A stretch of DNA of 64,000 nt from Thermincola carboxydiphila. Its GTDB lineage: Bacteria > Bacillota > Thermincolia > Thermincolales > UBA2595. This document shows, piece by piece, positions 16,770 through 26,061 of this stretch. Within the stretch, counting starts at the first letter, position 1, and the number at the start of each line of letters is the position of its first letter. The position numbers and the translations under genes are program-made. Under the pieces are notes generated by a model. The model made no database searches, was not told where the DNA came from, and was given only the letters and a program-made list of their open reading frames with translations. Location of the stretch: positions 242,878 to 306,877 of the forward strand of contig JAENZX010000003.1 in NCBI GenBank assembly GCA_016841045.1. Reading direction: 5' to 3'.

Positions 16770-17949
16770 ATTGCTTTTCGAATGTTCCCCAGGCCAAAGG
16801 TTGTTCATTATCTACCATCAGTCTTCCTTTTGCCAAAACCTTTTCAATTTTAAGAGATTCTTTATTAACGATAACAAGATCAGCATCACTGCCAACAGAT
16901 ACGATACCTTTTTTAGGATAGAGCTTCAAAATCTTAGCAGGGTTTTTTGTTATTAAAGCAACTCCTGTGGAAATCGAAACCACTTCTTCGTGAATAGCTT
17001 TACATATATCATTCCAAAGAGGCTTGACTGAGCCTTTCGCTAATTTTTCCAGTTCTCCCGAATCATTAAAAACAGGCATACTTCCATTGGCATCTGAACT
17101 AACCGTAACTCTTTCCAGGGAAAGTCCACTTCTAATTATTTTTTCTAACCCCATATATACCTCTACTGCTTCAGGCGAATCGTGTTTGGAAGAAAATCCA
17201 GATGTCAGATCAATAACCCCGCCATCCCTCAGAAAGGTCATAGCTTCATCAAATAATCCTGACAATCTATTAACGTGAGTTGGAACAAACTGCGTTATTG
17301 GTATATCAGACCTGCTTACACTGTCAAATATTAGTGACATTCCGTTTTTTCCTTCACCTAAGTGGACATGAACTACCCCGGCTTTATTCCCAATCATTCC
17401 GCCTATTCTTGCTTCAGCAGCAAGCCTAATCATTTCTTCAACAGTAGGTTGAGCTGAGCGGTGATCAGAAATTGCTATTTCTCCTATGCCCAGAACTTTA
17501 TCAATAAGAACCAAGTCTGACTTTACTGCCCCAGTAATAGTCCTTGTAGGCAATTCGTAAGTTCCACTATAGATATATGAAGTTATACCTTCCTCTTCCA
17601 AGCCTTTCGCTTTAGCTAACAAATCACTAATACTTCTGGTCATTCCATCAAAACCCAGTAATCCTACAACAGTGGTAATACCGCCAGTAGTTAGCTCACT
17701 TAAACCTATTTCGGGGGTCCGTGTTCTAGGACCTCCTTCACCTCCAGCGCCTGCTATATGGACATGCTGGTCAATAAACCCAGGTAATATTAAGCATTCA
17801 CCTGCATCTATTTCATCATAATCAAAAATGCTGTTGTGTATATCAATATCTGGGCTAATCATGAGAATTTTACCGGCACCAATAAGTATATCCTTCCGAC
17901 CTATGTTTTCCGGTGCATGAACAATTCCGTTCTTTACAACAGTGAACAA
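16768..17949 (-). CDS. iadA: Isoaspartyl dipeptidase (beta-aspartyl-peptidase)
   Basis: 393 aa, amidohydrolase fold. Metal-site segments are visible: HVH in DQHVHIAGAGGEGG, a lysine in GNKAGVVHVHLGEG, His in VPTHVNR and Asp in VSSDANGS. IadA cleaves isoaspartyl dipeptides arising from damaged proteins or from peptide turnover, a zinc-dependent cytosolic reaction. The TTG start lies about 10 bases from GGGGG. Length fits the family (about 390 aa). Monocistronic. Confidence 0.9.
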   Translation of the reverse strand: MFTVVKNGIVHAPENIGRKDILIGAGKILMISPDIDIHNSIFDYDEIDAGECLILPGFIDQHVHIAGAGGEGGPRTRTPEIGLSELTTGGITTVVGLLGFDGMTRSISDLLAKAKGLEEEGITSYIYSGTYELPTRTITGAVKSDLVLIDKVLGIGEIAISDHRSAQPTVEEMIRLAAEARIGGMIGNKAGVVHVHLGEGKNGMSLIFDSVSRSDIPITQFVPTHVNRLSGLFDEAMTFLRDGGVIDLTSGFSSKHDSPEAVEVYMGLEKIIRSGLSLERVTVSSDANGSMPVFNDSGELEKLAKGSVKPLWNDICKAIHEEVVSISTGVALITKNPAKILKLYPKKGIVSVGSDADLVIVNKESLKIEKVLAKGRLMVDNEQPLAWGTFEKQ

Positions 17950-18118
17950 TATGTTAACCCCCTAAAAGGTTAGTAAAACTTCGTATGAAGAATTAAGTCG
18001 AATAAAATAGATGTATGTGACTGTTTAGTATTTCTTGGCAAATGTATGTAAAAATGTAGATTCGCTATTGGCTCTCCTGTAAAATATGAACACAACTCTT
18101 TTTCCGGGGGTGTTTAAA

Positions 18119-18508
18119 ATGGGAAAGAAAAATTCCTTTTTTCAGAGGCGATATTTCAGGGTTCCCTTTAATACACCGGTTAAGTTCAATATTCTAAAAT
18201 ACCGTCAACAAAAACTAGCCCATCTTAGCACTAAAACAGGCACTGGTCTTAGCCGTGATTTGGGGGAAGATGGTATTAGTTTTATTTCAGGTTACCGCCT
18301 GCCAGTTGACATGATTATCAGAATAATTTTTCATCTGCCACAGGGCGAAAGGAGTTTTTTAGCAAGAGTTGTCAGGACTCAACCATTAGGGAAAGTTAAT
18401 CTTACCGCTGTACAATTCGTTAACCTTAACGGAACCCGGCGGGAAGACCTGCGTTCCTTTATTATCAGTGAAACCAAAAAACAATATAAATTTCTAAAAT
18501 ACATCTGA
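18119..18508 (+). CDS. PilZ-domain protein
   Basis: 129 aa. The PilZ c-di-GMP-binding elements are present as RRYFR near the N-terminus and DLGEDGISF in place of the usual D/N-x-S-x-x-G. The middle serine position is glycine here, so ligand binding is likely but not assured. ATG 18119 follows GGGGGTG; an in-frame ATG at 18086 lacks a site. With the HD-GYP protein at the left edge and the GGDEF-like regulator near 53 kb it indicates c-di-GMP signalling in this organism. Confidence 0.78.
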   Translation: MGKKNSFFQRRYFRVPFNTPVKFNILKYRQQKLAHLSTKTGTGLSRDLGEDGISFISGYRLPVDMIIRIIFHLPQGERSFLARVVRTQPLGKVNLTAVQFVNLNGTRREDLRSFIISETKKQYKFLKYI

Positions 18509-18533
18509 CAGGGAAGAGTTAAACTCTTCCCTG
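18509..18533 (+). terminator. Hairpin after the PilZ gene
   Basis: CAGGGAAGAG pairs perfectly with CTCTTCCCTG around TTAAA, followed by ATTAGTTTGTT. Confidence 0.7.
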
Positions 18534-18634
18534 ATTAGTTTGTTCTTTGCCGAGATAAAAAAACCAAGTATAATTAGGTAAGAGTTTTTTAATGGGGTGC
18601 TTCCTTCATTTGCGCCAGAAGTCTCGGGAGACTA

Positions 18635-18662
18635 AAAAAAAAAGCCCCATGTACTTATGGGA
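18635..18662 (-). terminator. Rho-independent terminator after the DUF441 gene
   Basis: On the minus strand CCCAT pairs with ATGGG, followed by C and a run of ten U. A second short dyad AGTCTC/GAGACT lies at 18621-18634. Confidence 0.75.
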
Positions 18663-18671
18663 CAATTCCAT

Positions 18672-19124
18672 TTATTTAAATATATTAATCATCTTTAAAA
18701 AAAACGCTGTAAGGCCGGCTGCCATGAGGGGACCTACAGGTATGCCCTTAAAAAAAACGATACCTATAATTCCTCCAATAACCAAACCAACCATTAGCTC
18801 AGGATCTAATTTAAGAAGTTCCAAACCTTCACCGTTCATGTATGTTGCTATCGTACCCCCGAGTATTGCCATCAATCCAGTTAGGGAAACAAAACTGGCG
18901 GTTATTTCTCTTGGTGGTATTTTTCCGGTGGCAAAGGGTACAAGTACCGACACCATTAAAAAAAGCAGTCCTAACTCAAGACCCCGCCGTTCTAGAAGGG
19001 GGAATAATGAATATAACCTGGTTAACTTCACAACTAACAGAATGCACGCAGCAGTTGCAAGGATGTTTGATTTGCCAATGAGTCCTATAAGTATAAGAGC
19101 CACCAAAATTACTTCTCCCCACAT
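18672..19124 (-). CDS. DUF441 / UPF0756 membrane protein (YeaL/YtwI-like)
   Basis: 150 aa, four to five hydrophobic helices. Family segments [32 protein letters not shown] and [21 protein letters not shown] are present. The ATG at 19124 follows GGAGGATCC. Function is unknown across the family. An opposite-strand frame covering the same interval lacks a ribosome site and is rejected. Confidence 0.85.
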   Translation of the reverse strand: MWGEVILVALILIGLIGKSNILATAACILLVVKLTRLYSLFPLLERRGLELGLLFLMVSVLVPFATGKIPPREITASFVSLTGLMAILGGTIATYMNGEGLELLKLDPELMVGLVIGGIIGIVFFKGIPVGPLMAAGLTAFFLKMINIFK

Positions 19125-19252
19125 TTAAGGATCCTCCTCAACATTACATAATACGTTTAATATAAACTTATGCTTAATAATTAAGTTATGCTATTAATTT
19201 TGTTATATTACTGTTGAGAATAGGGGAGATTTTAGTCTGCGAAACTATATTA

Positions 19253-19990
19253 TTAGATAATTATTAGAGACTGAGAAGGTTTAATTGAGTTATTTCTCAA
19301 AATAGGAACTATTTTATATATGCTTTTTTGCAGGCAAAAATCAATATCTGCTCCATAACCAAGCCTTTGAAGAGTGGAGCCGCTTTTGGTATGAGCTAAT
19401 AGCTGGTTCAAATCGTCTTTGAAGTAATTGTAAAGATAGTAAAAAGTTTTGGCCATTTCGCTCTGCCTGATATCCTCAGTATTCTCTTTTAATAAAGTTA
19501 CAAGATATCCTGCTCCCAGTACATCTTCAAGAGCAAGCTTACCTTTTGACCCTGCGCACACAATCATTATGTCCCTGGAATAACCAACGGCACAGGAGAT
19601 AACTGCGCCAGCATTTATAAAACTTCCTATCAATAGGTTTTTTGCAGGCTTACAAGACTTAATGGCCCTGGTACCGTTAGTAGTTGTAAGCACTATCTTT
19701 TTTCCGAAAACCTTTTCCTTGGTAAATTCATGTGGAGAATTGCCCAATTCAAAAGTGCTAATTTTTTTACCGCTAAGTTCACCGGCAACAATAAAAGAAC
19801 CTTCTTCAAGTCTGGAACTTACTTCCAATGCCTCTTCAGGGTTCAAAACAGGTATTACTTCACTGCATCCATTAGCCGAAGCAGTCACAATTGTGCTGGT
19901 ACACCTGAAAATGTCAAGAACAATAGCTGTCTTACCGTAAATTTTCTGAGGGGTAATTTCTTTTAACGATGGAATTATATCAACAATCAT
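19253..19990 (-). CDS. comB: 2-phosphosulfolactate phosphatase
   Basis: 245 aa. ComB-family segments are visible: VLDIFRCTSTIVTA, GELSGKK, FELGNSPHEF and VLTTTNGTRAI. The enzyme removes phosphate from (R)-2-phospho-3-sulfolactate. It follows comA on the same strand and overlaps it by 11 bases if ATG 19990 is used (GTG 19999 is the alternative), so translation is coupled. In Bacillus the equivalent pair makes 3-sulfolactate that accumulates in spores; in methanogens it feeds coenzyme M. No comC or coenzyme M gene is nearby, so the spore role fits better. That choice is inference. Confidence 0.88.
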   Translation of the reverse strand: MIVDIIPSLKEITPQKIYGKTAIVLDIFRCTSTIVTASANGCSEVIPVLNPEEALEVSSRLEEGSFIVAGELSGKKISTFELGNSPHEFTKEKVFGKKIVLTTTNGTRAIKSCKPAKNLLIGSFINAGAVISCAVGYSRDIMIVCAGSKGKLALEDVLGAGYLVTLLKENTEDIRQSEMAKTFYYLYNYFKDDLNQLLAHTKSGSTLQRLGYGADIDFCLQKSIYKIVPILRNNSIKPSQSLIII

Positions 19991-20816
19991 ACATCCCACT
20001 CTTATCTGGATCAGCTGATAAAGCCTTTAAGGTATCACTGCGCAAACCAACTCTTAAGGCTTCTAGAGCAAGAATTTCTGAAGGCGAAATATTTCCCACA
20101 TTAACATTAGGGCCAAATTGCAAAATCAGCTCCTGCTGTTGGCTCTTTAGAGGTGCTTCCCAGATAATTTTACTTTGGTCATCAATACCAGCTACAATTT
20201 CATCAAATCTATCTTTTAAAATAGCGCCTTTATTATCAAACACCCCAATGTTCTTGCCAGATTCTCTTGCTTCTACGATGACTTTATTGACTCCTGCTTC
20301 CAGGTCGGCGTTAACCTGATTAATCATATCCTTGGTTTTGACATTATTTTCAGGATCTTTCTTACCCACTTCTGATAACACATGAAAACCCAGCGAACCT
20401 GCTTTACCAATTATGTTTCGACGCAAATAAGGAGACATAGTTATTGTGCCGTCTGATACCTCAATTGCTGAAAAGCCCAATTCTTTGGCCCGACTAAGAA
20501 AATCATCAACTTTATTCTGAATTACGGCAACCTCCAGGAATGTTCCACCAGGATAGATATGGATTCCATGAGACCTAACAGCTGCTATCTTTCTTTTTAG
20601 CAAATCAATTTTGTACAGTGCAGGAGTTCCGAATGCAAGTTTTACATAATCTATGAACTCAGAGGCCACTGACAGCATTTCCAGAGTTTCCTGTAAACCA
20701 AGACCTTTATCCATCACCATTGTCAACCCGTTACTACGCGGTTTTTTAATCCTGGAGGAAAGGGGCATGCGGATTATATCACTCCATGCACCGTTATTTT
20801 TGTCCAAGGTTGTCAT
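19980..20816 (-). CDS. comA: Phosphosulfolactate synthase
   Basis: 278 aa TIM-barrel enzyme that adds sulfite to phosphoenolpyruvate. Matching family blocks are MVMDKGLGL, VKLAFGTPALY, GIHIYPGGTFLEVA, IEVSDGTI, LSEVGKKD, VIVEARESG and IIWEAPLKSQQQ. It is the first gene of a two-gene unit with comB. The GTG/ATG region at 20816 follows AGGAGAT on the minus strand. See comB for the likely role in spore sulfolactate. Confidence 0.9.
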   Translation of the reverse strand: MTTLDKNNGAWSDIIRMPLSSRIKKPRSNGLTMVMDKGLGLQETLEMLSVASEFIDYVKLAFGTPALYKIDLLKRKIAAVRSHGIHIYPGGTFLEVAVIQNKVDDFLSRAKELGFSAIEVSDGTITMSPYLRRNIIGKAGSLGFHVLSEVGKKDPENNVKTKDMINQVNADLEAGVNKVIVEARESGKNIGVFDNKGAILKDRFDEIVAGIDDQSKIIWEAPLKSQQQELILQFGPNVNVGNISPSEILALEALRVGLRSDTLKALSADPDKSGMYDC

Positions 20817-20898
20817 CTCCTTTCAGATACTTTCCATTTACCTTATCTATTTTATTGCAGCAGAGCTTTTGAGGTTACAACTTACGTTATAAATAACT

Positions 20899-20925
20899 AA
20901 AAGCCTGGGCTTATCCCAGGCTTTT
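20899..20925 (-). terminator. Terminator after the MFS transporter gene
   Basis: AAAAGCCTGGG pairs perfectly with CCCAGGCTTTT around CTTAT. It lies downstream of the minus-strand MFS gene and upstream of comA. Confidence 0.8.
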
Positions 20926-20984
20926 ACATTCGTGTTTTTTAATTTGTTTTTACTTACGTACTGATATTCCCAGAAATGTGGTTG

Positions 20985-22430
20985 TCATGGCTGTTCTTTG
21001 TTTGATTCTTTGTCTAATTCTTTGTCAGATTCTTTACCGGAAGTATCTTCTTCGTTTTTCTTTAACGGTTTCCGTGTAACCAATTTTCCAATTGAATTTC
21101 TAAAGGTTACAGTCTCAAGAAAAACAACTCCCCAGCTCTTTTTACCGCCTTTTTTGTTATCTTGGGTATCTTCCTGCTGTTGTGCTGGTGCTTTAGAAGG
21201 AAGTGCTAACAGACAAATAATTCCTACAACTAACGCTGCACCAGCGCTTGACCAAAACATTACGTATCTTCCAAAACCGTTTAAGAATCCAAAAAGGGGA
21301 GGACCTGCTGCAACTCCAAAAAATCTGACTCCACCATATAAAGATGTCACCATTCCTCTTTCTTGTATTGAAACAGCGCTGGTAATTAGGGTGTTTAGAC
21401 AGGGCAATATTAATCCAACACCTATACCAGTGGCTGACATAACCCCTACAAAATACCAAGGATTTTTTAAAAACGGAAGAATCCCTAATGTAATAGTCAT
21501 TAGGCCAAACCCGATAATAACTAACTTTTTCATCAATGAAACCTGTTTTTTAATAAATGTACCGGTGGTGAAGGATGTAACACTCATGGCCAACACTGGA
21601 ATAGCAAGTACAAAACCTTTTTTAACTCCGAAAAGTTTCATACTGGTTTCAAGGTAATCAGAAAGAAAAAATAATATCCCGAATAGAAGTAAAAGTGCCA
21701 ACGAACCTGCAGCAAATGCCGAAATAAGACAGGCTGCCTTATTTTTAAATATCGTTTTTATAGATTTTAAGTATTGGCTAATACTTTGTTTTGACCGCTC
21801 TGACTGTGGTTCATTAATGAAAAACCATACCAGAAGTGCAATTGGAACTGTAAGTATGGGGAAAAGAAAAAATGTACCAAACCAGGCCAACAATGCTATC
21901 AAAGAGCCCAAAATCGGGCTTACTACTTTACCTAAACCATTGGATGCTTCAAAATAACCAAGAGCTTTACTTCTTTCCTTGGAAGTAAATATATCACCAA
22001 CCAGAGCCATTGTAACAGGTGCAGTTCCCGCTGCCCCAATTCCCTGAATTATTCTTCCGGCAATTATTAACCAATAGGCAGCTTTGTCTAGTAAAACCGC
22101 TGCGCCGCCTGCAACAAGTCCGCCTATACCGTAAATAATCAGTGCAGGTGCTATAATTTTTTTTCGGCCAATCCTGTCAGACAAAAAGCCCGCTAATGGT
22201 ATGGTAAGGCCAGCCGGTATTGAGAATAAAGATATTACAAGACTTGTTTGAAACTGTGTGATCCCAAGCTTCTGCTGCATCTGGGGCAGAACAGGTATTA
22301 ACATTGAATTTCCTAAGACCATGATGAAAGGGACTGCTCCCAAAATGGCTAAAAGCAACTTGGTTTTACCCTTCAAATCAATTTCCTCCTTTGTTCTGGT
22401 AGATATTAATGTCCCCACTGAATTACCCAT
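20985..22430 (-). CDS. MFS family transporter (multidrug-efflux type) with charged C-terminal tail
   Basis: 481 aa, twelve predicted transmembrane helices, with motif A GFLSDRIGRKK between helices 2 and 3 and a motif-C-like GNSMLIPVLP at helix 1. It most resembles proton-coupled drug exporters. Unusually, about 80 residues extend beyond the last helix: a Gln/Asp/Lys-rich stretch and an acidic repeat ending GKESDKELDKESNKEQP. It starts near 22430 with AGGAGG upstream on the minus strand. The substrate is unknown. Confidence 0.85.
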   Translation of the reverse strand: MGNSVGTLISTRTKEEIDLKGKTKLLLAILGAVPFIMVLGNSMLIPVLPQMQQKLGITQFQTSLVISLFSIPAGLTIPLAGFLSDRIGRKKIIAPALIIYGIGGLVAGGAAVLLDKAAYWLIIAGRIIQGIGAAGTAPVTMALVGDIFTSKERSKALGYFEASNGLGKVVSPILGSLIALLAWFGTFFLFPILTVPIALLVWFFINEPQSERSKQSISQYLKSIKTIFKNKAACLISAFAAGSLALLLLFGILFFLSDYLETSMKLFGVKKGFVLAIPVLAMSVTSFTTGTFIKKQVSLMKKLVIIGFGLMTITLGILPFLKNPWYFVGVMSATGIGVGLILPCLNTLITSAVSIQERGMVTSLYGGVRFFGVAAGPPLFGFLNGFGRYVMFWSSAGAALVVGIICLLALPSKAPAQQQEDTQDNKKGGKKSWGVVFLETVTFRNSIGKLVTRKPLKKNEEDTSGKESDKELDKESNKEQP

Positions 22431-22505
22431 GTATTCAGTTCTCGCTATTCTATTTATTTACAGTTCAGAATAAATTAAAGAAAAACAAGTTGGGGGATTG
22501 TTAAA

Positions 22506-22784
22506 TTGTTTTTAGTAAACGATAAGACCGTTTTTCTTATGGCGACGCTTAGATTTATTTCATGCGTAATCGAGTTCACTGCTGCTATGCTTTTTCTTAA
22601 ATTCGACAGTATAGAAAAGGCTCTTAAAATCAATGCTGTTCTTGCTTTAATTGGGCCAACTATTATGACGATAGTGATGATTCTTGGATTAGCAGGAATC
22701 AGCGGCCGCGTGCCTACCAGTAAATTTATTATTATCTTATCCGGCGTACTGCTTATCTTTTGGGGGGTTAGTAAGGGTAGGTAA
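22506..22784 (+). CDS. YqhV-family (DUF2619) membrane protein
   Basis: 92 aa with three hydrophobic helices. The pattern LRFISCVIEFTAAMLFLKF followed by ALKINAVLALIGPTIM matches DUF2619/YqhV, a small protein common in spore-formers and often near stage III sporulation genes. TTG start at 22506 with GGGGG upstream. It is divergent from the MFS gene; both promoters must lie in 22431-22505. Function unknown. Confidence 0.75.
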   Translation: MFLVNDKTVFLMATLRFISCVIEFTAAMLFLKFDSIEKALKINAVLALIGPTIMTIVMILGLAGISGRVPTSKFIIILSGVLLIFWGVSKGR

Positions 22785-22906
22785 ATTTAAAAGCAATTAA
22801 AATTGACAGCATAAAGTAAATTGAGCCGTTAATTGGATTAATATTAAATAGAAATTCTACAAAAACTTATAATGCAACAAATTAACTAGTAAAGGAAGGT
22901 CTTAAA

Positions 22907-23137
22907 TTGAGCGGTAAAAAATCCAATACAAACAAAAAAACCAAAAAAAGAAAAGAAAACTATACAGACATAAGTAATGTTAACGGTGAGATTACAAATG
23001 AAGAGTTCGCCAACGAATTCTTTGACTATCCTGTTGGAAGGGATGTAGGTGATGCCGGGTTTCTATACAGTTTTTCAGGTGCAGAGCTTGAAGATATAAA
23101 TTCAGCTAAAAATGTTAAAGATGAAGTAAAAAGGTAG
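22907..23137 (+). CDS. Small hydrophilic protein, unrecognised
   Basis: 76 aa. The N-terminus is a lysine/asparagine-rich stretch (KKSNTNKKTKKRKEN) and the rest is acidic (NEEFANEFFDYPVGRDVGDAG). No domain is recognised. The TTG start after AAGGAAGG and the terminator that overlaps the stop support expression. The length and composition are reminiscent of small spore or coat-associated proteins, but that is a guess. Confidence 0.6.
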   Translation: MSGKKSNTNKKTKKRKENYTDISNVNGEITNEEFANEFFDYPVGRDVGDAGFLYSFSGAELEDINSAKNVKDEVKR

Positions 23138-23157
23138 CCTAACGGCTGCCTTTTTTT
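23129..23157 (+). terminator. Rho-independent terminator overlapping the stop
   Basis: AAAAAGG-AGCC pairs with GGCT-CCTTTTT around TAAC, followed by a T7 run. Confidence 0.8.
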
Positions 23158-23234
23158 ACTTCATAAGTAGAGAGGAATCTTTGTAAATTTATAGAATAAC
23201 AAGAAACATTATCAATATAGAGGAGATATGTAAT

Positions 23235-24770
23235 TTGAACAAAAAACAGATTTACGCAAAACTAGCTCTCTTTGTTTTTATGCTGTCATTTTTTAACTGG
23301 CTCCAACCAAATGCGGCTGCTGCATCAAATATTTACGGTAGTTATACTGCTCCAGATGGGTTCCAGGTTGTAAGTTATGCACAGGAATGGGCAGATGTTT
23401 CAAAACTGAAAGGTGTATATGAGGAGCTTCTAAAAAACACTCACGGTGAAGAATTTAAACTGCTCCGGCGTATTGATATTCACCCCGGTTCTGACCCTCA
23501 GGGTATGTCCGCCGCAGGTCGCTGGTTTGGCAGGTGGGAGATAAAAAACGGCATACCCATTCTCCTTGGGAACAGTCATATTGATATTTACAACGGGTCC
23601 AGCTATACAAGTGTACCAGAGATTGCCAGAACCCTGTCCCATGAATATGGACATCATTTTACTTATTATTACTATTTCAAAACAGAAAAACGACCATGGG
23701 AGCAGTGGAGGAATACAGGGTTGGCATCGGCCAGAAACCTAAAGTATAACATGAATGTAAGCACCGAATTAGTCCCTCATAAATGGATTATCCAGGAGAT
23801 AGCAGCAGAAGACTATGTACAATTGTTAGGTTCACCTACAGCTAAAGAAAGCTATGATTTTCAAGATATTGGGGAACGCATCGGTAATGGCGAAATACAT
23901 TATGATACTAATATATTTAACTTTCATCCTCAGGAGAACTATGAGATTCCGCTGGCTTCCAATTTGCCGGGGTTGAAGCAATATTGGCTTAAGGCGTCGG
24001 GATTGCAGAACCAAAGTGGGGAGGCTCCATCTCAAACCTCTCTTAAACTCGAACAGATTAAGACATTTAGGCATATTGATACTCCTCAGTACCGGTTCAC
24101 CTGGGACAGCAGTACGGATGACAAAACAGCAAATTTAGAATATACCTTGGTATGGTTTCAACGGGACAGTTCCAGCTTCAACCTTTATCCCATAAAAACT
24201 GTTAACTCTGAAGAACCATTGCAAGCAGTGTTTGGTGCTGCTTCAAATGAATCTCAATATATTTGGGAAGAGCTTCCCAGCGGTGTCGCTTACTTTGTAG
24301 TATATATAAAAGATTTTGATGGTAACATCACTTCTTCCCGCATTTTAGCCATTGATTTTTCCAGCCCTTATGACCCTGACACAGTCCTAATCGATGATAA
24401 CTCAATATCCCGTAACTTATGGTTAACACCACGTGTATCTGTGAATAAAAACCAATTACTATTTGATGTTAATCCATTTATCAAAGACGGCAGGACCCTG
24501 GTTCCTCTCAGGGGTATTTTTGAAGAGCTTGGCGCTGTTGTATCCTGGGAACCTGACAGCAAAATAGTAAAGGCTGAGAGGGAAGGGACAACTGTCGACC
24601 TTAAGATAGGAAGCTCCACTGCTTATGTTAATAATTCTCCTGTATCACTTGATGTACCGGCACTGATTGTCAATGGACGTACAATGGTCCCACTAAGGTT
24701 TATCGGTGAATCTTTCGGGGCTAAGGTGGACTGGAACCCAAACCTAAAGTTAGCCAAAATTACAATTTAA
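23235..24770 (+). CDS. Secreted HExxH metalloprotease-like protein with copper-amine-oxidase-N domain
   Basis: 511 aa. Signal peptide (~1-32, ending NAAAA). The catalytic region has HEYGHHF near residue 135, the zinc-binding HExxH of metallopeptidases, followed by an E-containing segment IQEIAAEDYVQLLG that could supply the third ligand. A fibronectin-like stretch (~275-375) follows. The C-terminal ~125 residues are two repeats of the copper-amine-oxidase N-domain type (DGRTLVPLRGIFEELGAVVSW and NGRTMVPLRFIGESFGAKVDW), a common cell-surface module in Clostridia. It precedes an SLH protein. Substrate unknown; surface location is inferred. Confidence 0.78.
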   Translation: MNKKQIYAKLALFVFMLSFFNWLQPNAAAASNIYGSYTAPDGFQVVSYAQEWADVSKLKGVYEELLKNTHGEEFKLLRRIDIHPGSDPQGMSAAGRWFGRWEIKNGIPILLGNSHIDIYNGSSYTSVPEIARTLSHEYGHHFTYYYYFKTEKRPWEQWRNTGLASARNLKYNMNVSTELVPHKWIIQEIAAEDYVQLLGSPTAKESYDFQDIGERIGNGEIHYDTNIFNFHPQENYEIPLASNLPGLKQYWLKASGLQNQSGEAPSQTSLKLEQIKTFRHIDTPQYRFTWDSSTDDKTANLEYTLVWFQRDSSSFNLYPIKTVNSEEPLQAVFGAASNESQYIWEELPSGVAYFVVYIKDFDGNITSSRILAIDFSSPYDPDTVLIDDNSISRNLWLTPRVSVNKNQLLFDVNPFIKDGRTLVPLRGIFEELGAVVSWEPDSKIVKAEREGTTVDLKIGSSTAYVNNSPVSLDVPALIVNGRTMVPLRFIGESFGAKVDWNPNLKLAKITI

Positions 24771-24892
24771 TATTTATCTTTTAAATTATTGTAAACAAAC
24801 GGTACAAAAACAATTTCTAATATCGTAATAAATAATCGAAACCAGATGAAAAAAATTGGCAGCTAGTTCTCAGGAGGTGAATAATAGTAGAT

Positions 24893-24934
24893 TTTTTATA
24901 ATTTAAAATCTAATTTTTATAATTTGAAATCTAA
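24893..24934. repeat. 21-bp tandem duplication upstream of the SLH gene
   Basis: TTTTTATAATTTAAAATCTAA (24893-24913) is followed at once by a copy with one change (24914-24934). It ends just before the ribosome site at 24936-24940. Confidence 0.85.
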
Positions 24935-24951
24935 TAGGGGGTTAACTAAAA

Positions 24952-25962
24952 ATGAAACTTAAAAAGATTTATGCATTGTTAGTACTTAGTGTTTTTCTCT
25001 TAGGCACTTTAACATCCGGAGCCTTTGCATTTAAGGACATGAATAACGCTAAGTGGGCAGAAAAACATGTATCAAAAATGATTGCCGAAGATGTAGTCAA
25101 AGGTTATAAAGACGGGACCTTCAGGCCTAATAAACCCGTAACACAAGGTGAAGCAGTGGTTATGACAATGAGAATGTTAGGTGATGTCACAATTTCAGAT
25201 TCAGTCTACAGCGCTGTTTATTTCAAAAATAGTATTCCTGATTGGGTCTATGCCCCGGCAGTCTTGGCTGCTTCTAAAGGATTCATCGATGAATCAAAAT
25301 CGGGAGAATTCCAGTATAACAAACCAGCTACCAGAGAGTGGGTAGCAAAACTGATAGTTAAAGCTTTTGCTTTAGAGGACAAAGAAGGAACATTGAATTT
25401 TAAAGATCTCAATAAAATCTCTGAAGCCGCTGTTCCCTTTATCAAAACAGCATATTCCAATGGTGTAATCAAAGGTTTCCCAGATAACAGCTTTAAACCC
25501 CAAAAACCTGTAACCAGAGCTGAAATAGTTGTTATGCTGCAGTTAGCTGATGATTTGGTAGAACAAGATCTTACCAATCCTGACTTTTTGATATTAGCAA
25601 ATAAATTCCGTGGCGTAATCACAGAAACCTATAACACCGTTGCAGATGAAGCTTATCTGAAACTAAATATTACCAAATCTAACGAGATCAAATTGCCTGT
25701 AAGCCCATCCGTAAAAGTATATATTAACGGTGAAGCAAAAACTTTTGATGATATCCAAGTAAATTCGAAAGCACAAGTAATCCTGGATAAAAATGAAAAG
25801 GTCGTTAACTTTATAGACGTAACTGCTAAACCTGAAGTTAAGCCTGAGCTTAAAAAACCTGAAAACTCAAACAAACCTGAACTCTCCAATAAACCTGAGC
25901 TTTCAAATAAACCTGAACTTGTTGAAAAAACAAAAGAGCAGCAAAACAACAAAAAGAAATAA
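24952..25962 (+). CDS. S-layer homology (SLH) domain surface protein
   Basis: 336 aa. Signal peptide (to ~AFA-27). Three SLH repeats (~27-205) are marked by WAEKHVSKMIAEDVVKGYKDG, FRPNKPVTQGEAV, YAPAVLAASKGFI and GVIKGFPDNSFKPQKPVTRAE. These bind pyruvylated secondary cell-wall polymer. A beta-rich middle part is followed by a Lys/Pro/Glu tail with four NKPEL-like copies and a final KEQQNNKKK. ATG at 24952 follows AGGGGGTT. The tail probably spans or contacts the wall. It likely forms a surface-module pair with the upstream protease. Confidence 0.85.
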   Translation: MKLKKIYALLVLSVFLLGTLTSGAFAFKDMNNAKWAEKHVSKMIAEDVVKGYKDGTFRPNKPVTQGEAVVMTMRMLGDVTISDSVYSAVYFKNSIPDWVYAPAVLAASKGFIDESKSGEFQYNKPATREWVAKLIVKAFALEDKEGTLNFKDLNKISEAAVPFIKTAYSNGVIKGFPDNSFKPQKPVTRAEIVVMLQLADDLVEQDLTNPDFLILANKFRGVITETYNTVADEAYLKLNITKSNEIKLPVSPSVKVYINGEAKTFDDIQVNSKAQVILDKNEKVVNFIDVTAKPEVKPELKKPENSNKPELSNKPELSNKPELVEKTKEQQNNKKK

Positions 25963-25983
25963 ACCGCATCACACTTTATAAAG

Positions 25984-26015
25984 CCATGTAGGATTTTACT
26001 ACATGGTTTTTTTTT
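25984..26015 (+). terminator. Rho-independent terminator after the SLH gene
   Basis: CCATGTAG pairs with CTACATGG, followed by a T9 run. Confidence 0.85.
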
Positions 26016-26061
26016 ATGCTGCAGCAAATATTTGTTTCTAAAAATGAAAAAGAGCGTAATG

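Noticed and set aside
18592..19128. Plus-strand frame over the DUF441 gene
   Set aside because: The minus-strand reading has a ribosome site, transmembrane helices and family motifs; the plus-strand reading is Pro/Ser/Arg-rich shadow.
20998..21657. Plus-strand frame over the MFS transporter
   Set aside because: Antisense to twelve clear membrane helices and lacks a start signal.
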